From JBCBCP01 sp039817385 (GTDB lineage Bacteria; Pseudomonadota; Alphaproteobacteria; Rhodobacterales; Rhodobacteraceae), in NCBI GenBank assembly GCA_039817385.1, contig JBCBVY010000002.1, positions 248,001 through 312,000 on the forward strand: a stretch of DNA of 64,000 nt, given 5' to 3'. Under the pieces are notes generated by a model. The model was not told where the DNA came from, ran no database searches, and saw only the letters and a program-made list of their open reading frames with translations. Shown piece by piece: positions 25,805 through 33,492 of this stretch. A program made the translations under genes and the position numbers. Each line of letters opens with the position of its first letter. Position 1 is the first letter of the stretch.

Positions 25805-26224
25805 CTGTCAATTCAGGCAACGGCAGCACGCGCTGCCGAAACCGGGGTCGCAAACGGTGTATCCGGCGCGGCCCACCTCGAGGACAGCAGCGGCGCGCAG
25901 CTGGCGCTGGTCCTCTCTTCGCTTTCCGATGACAAGGCCGAGGACATCGTGCAGATCGATCTGCGCGGGAAGACGGCGATTGGCGATCATATGGTCATCG
26001 CCTCCGGACGCTCGACCCGGCAGGTCGCGGCGCTGTCGGAAAAACTGGTGCAGCGGCTCAAGGAGCGGTTCGGCATTATCGCCCGGATCGAGGGCAAGGA
26101 CATTGGCGACTGGGTGCTGATCGACACCGGCGATGTCGTTGTACATGTCTTCCGGCCCGAGGTGCGCGAATTCTACCAGCTGGAAAAGATGTGGCAGCCC
26201 ACAGGGGCGCAGGCGCCCGCCTGA
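25805..26224 (+). CDS. rsfS: Ribosome silencing factor RsfS (likely CTG start)
   Basis: The Oligomerisation/RsfS domain is clear: LSSLSDDKAEDIVQIDL, then DHMVIASGRSTRQV, KDIGDWVLIDTGDVVVHVF, and RPEVREFYQLEKMW. RsfS binds ribosomal protein uL14 and blocks subunit joining in poor nutrient conditions. The first standard start in frame (GTG 25949) would cut the conserved N-terminus. The frame is open upstream to CTG at 25805, which sits at ideal distance from an AGGAGG, giving 139 residues. ATT at 25811 is a weaker alternative. rlmH follows eight bases downstream, as in many bacteria. Confidence 0.88.
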   Translation: MSIQATAARAAETGVANGVSGAAHLEDSSGAQLALVLSSLSDDKAEDIVQIDLRGKTAIGDHMVIASGRSTRQVAALSEKLVQRLKERFGIIARIEGKDIGDWVLIDTGDVVVHVFRPEVREFYQLEKMWQPTGAQAPA

Positions 26225-26231
26225 CCCGCGC

Positions 26232-26702
26232 GTGAAGGTTCACATCTGTGCTGTCGGCCGGCTACGCGCCGGGCCGGAGCACGCGCTTGTATCCGATTAT
26301 CTGAGCCGGTTCGACCGGACCGGGCGGGGCCTAGGCCTCGGGCCGGCTGCCGTGCGCGAGGTCGAAGACCGCAAGGGTGGCGGGATGCAGGCCGAAGCGG
26401 TGCTGCTGCGCCGTGCGGTGCCGGATGGGGCCATACGCGTTGCGCTGGACGAGCGGGGGCGGGTTGAAGGCTCACCCGCTTTTGCTGAGCGGCTCGCCGG
26501 GTGGCGCGATGCGGGGCGCGGCGATGTGGCCTTTATCATCGGCGGGGCGGATGGCATTGCGCCCGAGCTGCGCGCAGAGGCGGATTTCGCGCTGTCTTTC
26601 GGCAAGATGGTGTGGCCGCACATGCTGGTCCGCGTGATGCTGGCAGAGCAGCTTTACCGGGCCGCGGCGATCCTCGCCGGGACGCCTTATCACCGGGTTT
26701 GA
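26232..26702 (+). CDS. rlmH: 23S rRNA pseudouridine-1915 N3-methyltransferase RlmH
   Basis: 156 residues of the SPOUT methyltransferase family. It starts with GTG at 26232 (VKVHICAVGRLRAGPEHAL), which matches the family N-terminus. The SAM-binding knot is seen in VAFIIGGADGIAPEL, then FALSFGKMVWPHMLVRVMLAEQLYRA, and the invariant C-terminal PYHR. It methylates pseudouridine 1915 in helix 69 of 23S rRNA, near the decoding site. Pairing with rsfS, another ribosome-linked gene, is common. Confidence 0.95.
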   Translation: MKVHICAVGRLRAGPEHALVSDYLSRFDRTGRGLGLGPAAVREVEDRKGGGMQAEAVLLRRAVPDGAIRVALDERGRVEGSPAFAERLAGWRDAGRGDVAFIIGGADGIAPELRAEADFALSFGKMVWPHMLVRVMLAEQLYRAAAILAGTPYHRV

Positions 26703-26705
26703 TCC

Positions 26706-26768
26706 CCGGCCTCAAGTAGCGAAGCGGTAGGCCGTTGAAACCGGCCTCAAGTAGCGAAGCGGTAGGCC
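26706..26768. repeat. Two direct copies of a 28-bp sequence, 7 bases apart
   Basis: Copies at 26706-26733 and 26741-26768 are identical. Each starts CCGGCCT, ends TAGGCC and contains GCGAAGCGGT (26719-26728, 26754-26763). The inverse ACCGCTTCGC at 26781-26790 can pair with either copy. They lie just after the rlmH stop. Confidence 0.9.
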
Positions 26769-26812
26769 TTTAGAAAAAGGACCGCTTCGCGGATTCGACT
26801 TTGTTTTTTTTA
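26754..26812 (+). terminator. Terminator-like hairpin after rlmH
   Basis: GCGAAGCGGT (26754-26763) pairs with ACCGCTTCGC (26781-26790). An inner CCTTT/AAAGG extends the stem, and a T-rich tract follows at about 26800-26811. The T tract is offset from the stem by about 10 bases, so termination is probable rather than certain. Confidence 0.5.
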
Positions 26813-26863
26813 TGGGGGGCTAGCCCCCCAAACCCCCCAGGATTTTTGGGAACAGAGAAGAGG
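26791..26863. repeat. Dispersed intergenic repeat, copy A
   Basis: It contains GGATTCGACTTT, a T-rich run, a GGGGGG-CTAG-CCCCCC hairpin (26814-26829) followed by AAA and a second C6, then AGGATTTTT and AACAGAGAAGAG. A related copy lies at 63514-63593, and the tail alone recurs at 39801-39826. The G6 tract can pair with either C6 tract, giving two alternative hairpins. Confidence 0.7.
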
Positions 26864-26931
26864 ACGCTGTTTGTCTTGCTGGTTCCCCTGCGCGCATATG
26901 TCGTGGAGGCTGTTGTTGCCTGAGCGGAAAA

Positions 26932-26952
26932 TTGGTAATATTAGTTTACCAA
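26932..26952. promoter_or_regulatory. 21-bp palindrome, candidate operator of the glycolate oxidase operon
   Basis: TTGGTAA (26932-26938) and TTACCAA (26946-26952) flank a 7-base spacer, ending 14 bases before the glcD ATG. TTGGT/ACCAA half-sites are typical of GntR/FCD regulators such as those of lactate and pyruvate genes, although those have shorter spacing. No regulator gene is adjacent. Confidence 0.5.
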
Positions 26953-26966
26953 ATGGAGGGTCTCAC

Positions 26967-28406
26967 ATGGAAATGCCAACGCCGGATGCCGCGATTCTTG
27001 CCCGTAAGGCCCGTGTGGTCGCGCGGTTGTCGGAGGTGCTCCCGGCAGGAGCTGTGATCAGCGATCCGGCGGAAACGCGCGCCTATGAGTGTGACGCCCT
27101 GACGGCTTACAAATGTCCGCCGCTTGCGGCCGTTTTGCCCAGCTCCACGGAAGAGGTCGCGGCCGTTTTGCGGGTCTGTCATGTCGAAGGCGTTCCGGTT
27201 GTGCCGCGCGGGGCGGGCACGTCGCTTGCCGGTGGCGCGTTGCCTACGGCAGATTGCGTGATCCTTGGCGTGGCCCGGATGAACGCGGTGCTCGAGACAA
27301 ACTACCCGGACCGCTACGTGCGCGTGCAGACAGGCCGGACCAACCTGAGCGTGACTGGCGCGGTGGAGTCTGAGGGGTTTTTCTATGCGCCTGACCCCTC
27401 GTCTCAGCTGGCTTGCGCAATTGCGGGTAACATCGCGATGAACTCCGGCGGGGCGCATTGCCTGAAATATGGCGTGACGACGAACAACCTTCTGGGCGTC
27501 ACACTGGTGACGATGGAAGGCGAGGTGATCGAGATTGGCGGCGCCCATCTGGACCCGGCGGGGCTGGACCTGCTGGGCCTGATCTGCGGGTCCGAAGGGC
27601 AGCTGGGCGTGGTGACGGAAGCGACATTGCGCATCCTGCCCAAGCCCGAGGGCGCGCGCCCGGTCCTGATGGGGTTTGACGATGTGGAGGTCGCAGGCGC
27701 CTGCGTCAGTGACATCATCAAGGCGGGCGTCTTGCCGGTTGCGATCGAGTTCATGGACCGGCTGTGCATCCAGACTTGTGAGAACTTCGCGAAGGCGGGC
27801 TATCCCGACTGTGAGGCGCTGTTGATCGTTGAGGTCGAGGGCTCCGATGCGGAGATTGACGATCAGCTTTCGCGGATCATCGAAATTGCGAAGCGCCATA
27901 AACCGGTTGAGCTGCGCGAAAGCGCCTCGGCGGAGGAAAGCGCGGCGATCTGGCTGGGCCGCAAGAGCGCCTTTGGCGCGATGGGGCAGGTTGGGGATTA
28001 CATGTGCCTTGATGGCACGATCCCTGTGTCTGAGCTGCCGTACGTTCTGCGCCGGATTTCCGAGATGTCAGAGCAGTACGGGCTGGCTGTGGGCAACGTC
28101 TTTCACGCGGGCGACGGAAACATGCACCCGCTGATCCTGTTTGATGCGAACAAGCCGGGTGATTTGCAGCTGTGCGAGGCGTTTGGGGCGGATGTTTTGA
28201 AGCTCTGCGTCGAGGTTGGCGGCTGCCTGACGGGTGAGCATGGCGTGGGGATCGAAAAGCGTGATCTGATGTCCGTGCAATACGCGCCCGAAGATCTGGA
28301 CATGCAGATGGCGGTAAAGGACGTGTTTGACCCGGCATGGCTTTTGAACCCGGCGAAGGTGTTTCCGCTGCGCGCGTCGGCGTCCCGCCGGATGGCGGCG
28401 GAGTAG
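26967..28406 (+). CDS. glcD: Glycolate oxidase subunit GlcD (FAD-linked oxidase)
   Basis: 479 residues from the ATG at 26967, preceded by GGAGG; the upstream extension to 26871 lies in the repeat region. The PCMH-type FAD domain shows VPVVPRGAGTSLAGGALP and NSGGAHCLKYGVTTNNLLGVTLV; the C-terminal domain shows GNVFHAGDGNMHPLILFD and TGEHGVGIEKRDLM. With GlcE and GlcF it oxidises glycolate (from photorespired or phytoplankton material) to glyoxylate, passing electrons to the membrane. First gene of glcDEF. Confidence 0.95.
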   Translation: MEMPTPDAAILARKARVVARLSEVLPAGAVISDPAETRAYECDALTAYKCPPLAAVLPSSTEEVAAVLRVCHVEGVPVVPRGAGTSLAGGALPTADCVILGVARMNAVLETNYPDRYVRVQTGRTNLSVTGAVESEGFFYAPDPSSQLACAIAGNIAMNSGGAHCLKYGVTTNNLLGVTLVTMEGEVIEIGGAHLDPAGLDLLGLICGSEGQLGVVTEATLRILPKPEGARPVLMGFDDVEVAGACVSDIIKAGVLPVAIEFMDRLCIQTCENFAKAGYPDCEALLIVEVEGSDAEIDDQLSRIIEIAKRHKPVELRESASAEESAAIWLGRKSAFGAMGQVGDYMCLDGTIPVSELPYVLRRISEMSEQYGLAVGNVFHAGDGNMHPLILFDANKPGDLQLCEAFGADVLKLCVEVGGCLTGEHGVGIEKRDLMSVQYAPEDLDMQMAVKDVFDPAWLLNPAKVFPLRASASRRMAAE

Positions 28407-28442
28407 GGGCGCCTTCCCCATCGTTTCTTGGGAATAAAGACC

Positions 28443-29552
28443 ATGTATTCACCAAAGACCGAAGCCGAATTGGCCGAGATTGTCGCCAGCGCCAATGGGC
28501 CGCTTTCCGTGCGCGGGGGTAACACGCGCGGGATGGCGGGGCGGGGCACGCCGCTTGATCTGTCTGGCCTGTCGGGGATTGAGACCTATGAACCCGGGGC
28601 GCTGACCCTTGTGGTGCGGGCGGGCACGCCGCTTGAGCAGGTTGAGGCCGCGTTGGCGGCTGAAGGGCAGCGGCTTGCGTTTGAGCCGGCGGATTACCGG
28701 GGCCTTCTGGGCACGGATGGCACGCCGACGATTGGCGGGGTGTTTGCGGCTGGCATCTCAGGCCCGCGGCGGATCGCCGTGGGTGCAGCGCGTGACTTTG
28801 CGCTGGGCGTGCGGTTCGTCGACGGCACAGGCCGTGTGGTGAAGAATGGCGGGCGGGTGATGAAGAACGTCACCGGCTATGACCTGGTCAAGCTGCAATG
28901 CGGGGCGCGGGGCAGCCTTGGCGTGCTGACAGAAATCGCGCTCAAAGTGCTGCCTGTGCCGGAGACGGCGGCGAGTGTCATGCTGCTGGGCCAAAGCCCG
29001 GAGGGCGCGGTGCAGGCGATGGCGCGGGCGCTTGGCTCGCCCTTTGAGGTGACGGGGGCCGCTTATTCGCCCTGCGGTCTGGACGGAACGCCGGTGACTG
29101 CGCTGCGGGTCGAGGGGTTTGCCGGATCGGTGTCTTATCGGGCGGCGCAGCTTGCGGGGCTTTTCCCGGAGGCGGAGGTGCAGGTTGAAGACTATCCGGC
29201 CAAGGTTGCAGCGGGCTGGGCCATGATCCGCGATTGCAAGACCTTGCAGGGCGTGGAGGGCGACATCTGGCGCCTGTCGGTCAAGCCATCGGATGCACCT
29301 GCCGTTCTCCAGTCGCTTGCACCGCAGCACTATCTGCTGGACTGGGCGGGCGGCTTGATTTGGGCCGCTGTGCCTGCGGGCACCGATGTGCGCGCGGCGA
29401 TGCACGTCCCAGGCCACGCCACACGGGTGCGCGGGGCTGGGCCAGGGCCGCAGGTCCACCCGGCGGACGCAGGCGTTGCGCGGCTTGAGGCGGGGCTGCG
29501 GGCGCAGTTCGACCCGCGCGGCCTCTTTTCCGCGCAGCTGACTGAGGTCTGA
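28443..29552 (+). CDS. glcE: Glycolate oxidase subunit GlcE
   Basis: 369 residues, shorter than GlcD as expected. It has the FAD-binding PCMH domain: LSVRGGNTRGMAGRG, DYRGLLGTDGTPTIGGVFAAG, GRVMKNVTGYDLVKLQCGARG and the GVLTEIALKVLP motif. The ATG at 28443 is 36 bases after the glcD stop; an upstream ATG at 28428 is possible but less conserved. It is an essential second flavin-type subunit of the glycolate oxidase complex. Confidence 0.93.
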   Translation: MYSPKTEAELAEIVASANGPLSVRGGNTRGMAGRGTPLDLSGLSGIETYEPGALTLVVRAGTPLEQVEAALAAEGQRLAFEPADYRGLLGTDGTPTIGGVFAAGISGPRRIAVGAARDFALGVRFVDGTGRVVKNGGRVMKNVTGYDLVKLQCGARGSLGVLTEIALKVLPVPETAASVMLLGQSPEGAVQAMARALGSPFEVTGAAYSPCGLDGTPVTALRVEGFAGSVSYRAAQLAGLFPEAEVQVEDYPAKVAAGWAMIRDCKTLQGVEGDIWRLSVKPSDAPAVLQSLAPQHYLLDWAGGLIWAAVPAGTDVRAAMHVPGHATRVRGAGPGPQVHPADAGVARLEAGLRAQFDPRGLFSAQLTEV

Positions 29553-29555
29553 CGC

Positions 29556-29867
29556 ATGGTGCTGGCCGGATTTGCCCTCGCCTTTGTCATCGGCCCGGTC
29601 ATTTTCCTTGGCCTGGTACGGCATAAGCGGATGCGGCTGCTCTACCTTGTTGCGGGCGCGGCGGTTTTCATGGCGATTGCGATTGGGCTTGGCGGCGTCT
29701 GGGCGTTGCTGCCGCTTTGGGGGTCTTGGATCCTGGCCTGCGCCAGCGTCACGATCGTCGGGATGCGGTTTGTGCAGGGCGGGCGCGAATGGGTGCGCGC
29801 GCTGGGCGCGATTGCGACAACCGCGCCGTGGTTTGGGTTTGCCGCCGTACAGCTCAGCGGCGGCTAG
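29556..29867 (+). CDS. Small membrane protein inserted between glcE and glcF
   Basis: 103 residues with about three hydrophobic segments (around 3-20, 27-52, 53-72) and a fourth near 84-100. It begins three bases after the glcE stop and ends nine bases before glcF, so it belongs to the operon. I recognise no family. It might anchor the glycolate oxidase complex to the membrane or be an unrelated insertion; both ideas are inference from position only. Confidence 0.7.
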   Translation: MVLAGFALAFVIGPVIFLGLVRHKRMRLLYLVAGAAVFMAIAIGLGGVWALLPLWGSWILACASVTIVGMRFVQGGREWVRALGAIATTAPWFGFAAVQLSGG

Positions 29868-29876
29868 GGGGACAAG

Positions 29877-31190
29877 ATGCAGACACATTTTACCGAGGCA
29901 CAGCTTGCCGATCCAAAGCTTGCGCGCGCCAATGAAATCCTGCGGGCCTGCGTGCATTGCGGGTTCTGCACGGCAACATGCCCGACCTATCAAGTGCTGG
30001 GGGATGAGCTGGATAGCCCGCGGGGCCGCATCTACCTCATGAAGGAGATGCTGGAGACGCAGCGGGAGCCGGACGCCAAGACCGTGGGGCATATCGACCG
30101 CTGCCTCAGCTGCCTGGCCTGCATGACGACCTGCCCCTCGGGCGTGCATTACATGCACCTTGTCGATCAGGCGCGCGAGTATATCGAGGAGCGGTACAAA
30201 CGCCCTTTCACCGACCGGGCGCTGCGCTGGATTCTCGCGCGCATTCTGCCTTATCCCATGCGGTTTCGTGTGGCGCTGCTGCTGGCCAAGATCGGGCGGC
30301 CTTTTGCGCCGCTTATGCCGGACGCGCGGCTGCGTGCGATGCTGGAAATGGCGCCAAAGCAAATCCCGCCCGTCAGCCGCAATGATGACCCGCAAAGCTT
30401 TGCGCCCGAAGCGCCGCGCGTGAAGCGTGTGGCCCTGATGACGGGCTGTGCGCAAAAGGCGCTGAACACCGACATCAACGACGCGACCATCCGGCTGTTG
30501 ACGCGGCTGGGGTGTGAGGTTGTCGTGGCCGAAGGCGCCGGGTGCTGCGGGGCGCTGACCCACCACATGGGCAAGACCGAAGAAAGCCACGCGACGGCGG
30601 CGAAAAACGTGCGCGCCTGGGCGCGCGAGATGGATGGCGAAGGGCTGGACGCGATTGTGATCAACACCTCAGGCTGCGGCACTACGGTAAAGGATTACGG
30701 GCACATGTTTGCCCGGACGGCGCTGGAGGCCGACGCGCAGCGGGTGGCGGACATCGCTATGGATGTGAGCGAGCTTTTGATGCAGCTTGACCTGCCCGAA
30801 GGCGACGCAAAGCCGGGGGTCGTGGCTTACCACGCGGCCTGTTCGCTCCAGCACGGTCAGCAGATCAAGACCTATCCGAAGAACTTGCTGAAACGCGCGG
30901 GCTTCAAGGTGGCCGAGCCTGCGGACGCGCACCTCTGCTGCGGATCGGCGGGGACGTATAACCTGATGCAGCCCGAGATTTCCAAGCAGCTGAAGGCCCG
31001 CAAGGTTCAGACGCTGGAGGCGGTCAAGCCGGACATTATTGCCGCCGGCAATATCGGCTGCATGATGCAGATCGGCTCGGCCACCGGGGTGCCGGTGGTG
31101 CATACGGTTGAGCTTCTGGATTGGGCGACGGGTGGGCCGCAGCCCCCGGCGCTGACCCGCGCGGACAGCGATGTGCCCATTTTGAGGTAA
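29877..31190 (+). CDS. glcF: Glycolate oxidase iron-sulfur subunit GlcF
   Basis: 437 residues with two ferredoxin-like 4Fe-4S motifs near the N-terminus (CVHCGFCTATCP at about 25-36 and CLSCLACMTTCP at about 75-86). Two CCG-type cysteine-rich domains follow: GAGCCGALTHHMG with NTSGCGTTVKDYG, and HAACSLQHGQQ with HLCCGSAGTYNLMQPE. It conducts electrons from GlcDE to the quinone pool. Last gene of the operon. Confidence 0.95.
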   Translation: MQTHFTEAQLADPKLARANEILRACVHCGFCTATCPTYQVLGDELDSPRGRIYLMKEMLETQREPDAKTVGHIDRCLSCLACMTTCPSGVHYMHLVDQAREYIEERYKRPFTDRALRWILARILPYPMRFRVALLLAKIGRPFAPLMPDARLRAMLEMAPKQIPPVSRNDDPQSFAPEAPRVKRVALMTGCAQKALNTDINDATIRLLTRLGCEVVVAEGAGCCGALTHHMGKTEESHATAAKNVRAWAREMDGEGLDAIVINTSGCGTTVKDYGHMFARTALEADAQRVADIAMDVSELLMQLDLPEGDAKPGVVAYHAACSLQHGQQIKTYPKNLLKRAGFKVAEPADAHLCCGSAGTYNLMQPEISKQLKARKVQTLEAVKPDIIAAGNIGCMMQIGSATGVPVVHTVELLDWATGGPQPPALTRADSDVPILR

Positions 31191-31252
31191 ACGCCCCATT
31201 TTCGCCATGATCTGCCAGTACGCGTGCGCACACACCTGTTCGGAGTATGTGA

Positions 31253-32068
31253 ATGCGGCGCTGGATGTCCCTGTCCTTGATGACACTTGTGATCACGTCC
31301 GCGGCCTTTGCACAGGACGCCCGGCTCAAGCGCATGGACACGAGCGACGCGGGCCGCGCTTGGGAGGCGGTGGGCCGTCTTGACCTCGCGGGCACCGGAT
31401 TTTGCACCGGCGCGCTGATCGCGCCTGACCTCGTGTTGACGGCGGCGCACTGCCTTTACGACAAGTATACCGGCGCGCGGCTGGATCATGGTGAGATCGA
31501 GTTTCTGGCCGGATGGCGCAATGGCCGCGCCTCCGCCTACCGCAATGTGCGGCGCGCGGTGATTCATCCCGACTACGTTTTTTCGCAGGCGGTCAGCGCA
31601 ACACGCGTGCGCAACGATCTGGCCCTGCTTGAGCTGAGCCAGCCGATCAAGCTGCCTTCGGTCCAGCCCTTTGGCACCGCCCTGCGTCCCCGTGCCGGGG
31701 ACCGGGTTGGCGTGGTGTCCTATGCCAAGGGCCGGTCCGAGGCGCCGTCGCTTCAGGAAGTGTGCCGCGTTTTGTCGCGTCAGGACGGCGTTCTGGTGAC
31801 CTCGTGCAGCGTGGATTTCGGCAGCTCCGGCGCGCCGATCTTTACCTTCGACGGGGGCGAGGCAAGTATCGTGTCAGTCGTTTCCGCCAAGGCCGAGCTG
31901 GAGGGGGAGACGATTTCGATCGGCACCGCGCTGGGCGAGCCGCTGGCGGAGCTTCGGGCGCAGCTGGTTGCAGGCGGCGGGTTTCAAAGCGCGCCGCCGC
32001 CGCGCCGCAACCGGGTCCGCGTGGGCGCGGTCCGCCGCGAGACGGGCGCGAAATTCGTCAAACCCTGA
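31253..32068 (+). CDS. Secreted trypsin-like serine protease
   Basis: 271 residues with a signal peptide (MRRWMSLSLMTLVITSAAFA, cleavage near AQD). The S1 catalytic triad is intact: His in LTAAHCLYD, Asp in VRNDLALLEL, and Ser in VDFGSSGAPIFTFDGGE, giving a GSSGAP nucleophile motif. One cysteine pair (FCTGAL and AAHC) resembles the trypsin His-loop disulfide. There is no PDZ domain, so it is a plain chymotrypsin-type enzyme acting in the periplasm or outside. The C-terminal tail (PPPRRNRVRVGAVRRETG) is basic. Confidence 0.88.
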   Translation: MRRWMSLSLMTLVITSAAFAQDARLKRMDTSDAGRAWEAVGRLDLAGTGFCTGALIAPDLVLTAAHCLYDKYTGARLDHGEIEFLAGWRNGRASAYRNVRRAVIHPDYVFSQAVSATRVRNDLALLELSQPIKLPSVQPFGTALRPRAGDRVGVVSYAKGRSEAPSLQEVCRVLSRQDGVLVTSCSVDFGSSGAPIFTFDGGEASIVSVVSAKAELEGETISIGTALGEPLAELRAQLVAGGGFQSAPPPRRNRVRVGAVRRETGAKFVKP

Positions 32069-32216
32069 CCGCACGCGCGCGGTCTTGAAGCGCCGCAGCG
32101 ACCTTCCCATATCTTGATCATCGGGATGCCCAGACGGGGTTCCGATGCAATACGAAACCGGGCCTGTCCAATGTGGAAGGCTCGTTGCACCAATCGCTCA
32201 AGATATGAGGATGACC

Positions 32217-32687
32217 ATGCGTAGCTTTGATTTTGCCCCCCTCTACCGCACCACTGTCGGCTTTGATCAGATCGCCGACCTGATGGACCGGGTCCTGACA
32301 AACGACACGGCCCCTGCGTCCTACCCGCCCTACAACATCGAAAAGACTGCCGATGATGCCTACCGCATCTCCATCGCCGTTGCCGGGTTCTCGGACTCCG
32401 ATCTGAGCGTTGAGGTCCGCGAAAAGGCGCTGATCGTCTCTGGCCGCAAGGCCGAGGATGAAAAGGCCCGCACCTTCCTGCACCGCGGCATTGCCACCCG
32501 CGCGTTCGAGCGTCGGTTCACCCTTGCCGACCATGTGCAGGTGACGGGCGCGTCGCATACCGATGGCATGCTCCACATCGAACTGGAGCGGCAGGTCCCC
32601 GAGGCGCTGAAACCGCGCCGGATCGAGATTGCGGCGGGCTCGCCGGCGATCGAGACGGACGTGGTTGACGCGACGGCCGTCAACTAA
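32217..32687 (+). CDS. Small heat shock protein, Hsp20 family
   Basis: 156 residues from the ATG at 32217, preceded by GAGG; ATGs at 32205 and 32211 are alternatives, and the frame opening at 32145 is longer than the family. The N-terminus RSFDFAPLYRTTVGFDQIADLMDR is that of IbpA-like proteins. The alpha-crystallin domain runs from about 45 to 135 (PPYNIEKTADDAYRISIAVAGF, RAFERRFTLADHVQVTGAS, GMLHIELER). It holds unfolding proteins for refolding. The 145-base gap before it probably contains a heat-responsive promoter, which I could not identify. Confidence 0.93.
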   Translation: MRSFDFAPLYRTTVGFDQIADLMDRVLTNDTAPASYPPYNIEKTADDAYRISIAVAGFSDSDLSVEVREKALIVSGRKAEDEKARTFLHRGIATRAFERRFTLADHVQVTGASHTDGMLHIELERQVPEALKPRRIEIAAGSPAIETDVVDATAVN

Positions 32688-32767
32688 GACTTACCTCAGC
32701 ACGGCCAAACCGGCCCGCGCGCTTTCCCTCGGCGTGCAGGCCATTTTTTGTTGCAGCGTTTGGTTTA

Positions 32768-32965
32768 TGCGGCAGCCGAACATCATTCTGATTATCACGG
32801 ACAATCGACCTGCTGGGCTGCTACGGGAATGATGAAACCCACACGCCGCATATCGATGCGCTGGCAGCCCGCGGGGCGCGGTTTACCAATGCCTATTGCC
32901 CCAACGCGATGTGTTCGCCCTGCCGCGCGTCGATCCTGACAGGGCTGATCTTGACTGCCGCGTGA
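32768..32965 (+). pseudogene. Sulfatase fragment, frameshifted and truncated
   Basis: The first frame reads MRQPNIILIITDNRP, then stops after a few residues. The adjacent frame continues the same protein as LLGCYGNDETHTPHIDALAARG, RFTNAYCPNAM and CSPCRASILTGL, before leaving the family and ending at TGA near 32963. This is the N-terminal metal-binding part and formylglycine motif (CSPCR) of a sulfatase or phosphonate monoester hydrolase. A one-base shift near 32806 and loss of about 85 percent of the gene make it nonfunctional. Confidence 0.75.
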
Positions 32966-33127
32966 ATCTTACCGTCCAGCGCAGCGAAGAGGGCCCATTC
33001 AGGGACCGACTGAGCGCCGCCTACGACCTTTAGCGCGGCAGGGCGGAAAACCGAACACGTCGCGCCCGTGTCTGGGGCGCGACGTGTGGGGGAGCGGGCT
33101 GGGCGCCGACCCGTTAGGGAGCAGTCC
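32966..33127. other. Degraded stretch after the sulfatase remnant
   Basis: No intact gene. A minus-strand open frame (to 33189) contains CSVFRPAALKVVGGAQS and EWALFAALDGKIHAAVK, which looks protein-like but matches no family I can name and is probably another gene scrap. With the sulfatase fragment it suggests a past rearrangement here. Confidence 0.4.
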
Positions 33128-33418
33128 TCAGACCTTTGGCATGGGGATGTCGTCGGTGGCCTCGGCCAGCAGGCGCTCGGTCCGGGCATCTTCCAGCTTG
33201 TTGTGGATGCGGTTCGCTTCCTCGGTGTCGCGCAGCGACTTGGAGATTGCAGCGGTCGAGCTGACCAGCATCAGCGCGGCCATCGCGTAAAAGCCTTTTG
33301 CCGAAAAGCTGGCCTCGAGGAAGTAGATGCCACCGGCCATCATCGCGGCGGCCACGGCGAACTGGACGTAGGTAAACATGGTCCAGGCGGAAGAAGGTTT
33401 TGCTGCGTAAGCGTTCAT
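33128..33418 (-). CDS. YiaA/YiaB-like two-helix inner membrane protein
   Basis: 96 residues with two hydrophobic helices (about 14-34 and 41-57) and the YiaAB-type motif SKSLRDTEEAN after the second. It follows the pspA-like gene on the same strand with a 74-base gap. YiaA-like proteins are small inner membrane proteins of unclear function, sometimes near envelope stress genes. The cytoplasmic C-terminal tail (RTERLLAEATDD) is charged. Confidence 0.78.
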   Translation of the reverse strand: MNAYAAKPSSAWTMFTYVQFAVAAAMMAGGIYFLEASFSAKGFYAMAALMLVSSTAAISKSLRDTEEANRIHNKLEDARTERLLAEATDDIPMPKV

Positions 33419-33492
33419 TGGATCAGTCTCCGGGTAATCTGTCTTGCTATGTGCAAGGAATGGTTGAGGTTTTGGGCAGGGTTGGGACGAGG

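Noticed and set aside
26706..26790. A possible minimal CRISPR array (two 28-bp repeats)
   Set aside because: The spacer is only seven bases, there are just two units, and no cas genes are present. The structure fits a duplicated hairpin element.
28758..30590. A 610-residue minus-strand frame across glcE and glcF
   Set aside because: It is antisense to well-supported glycolate oxidase genes and shows only His/Arg/Pro-rich shadow composition.
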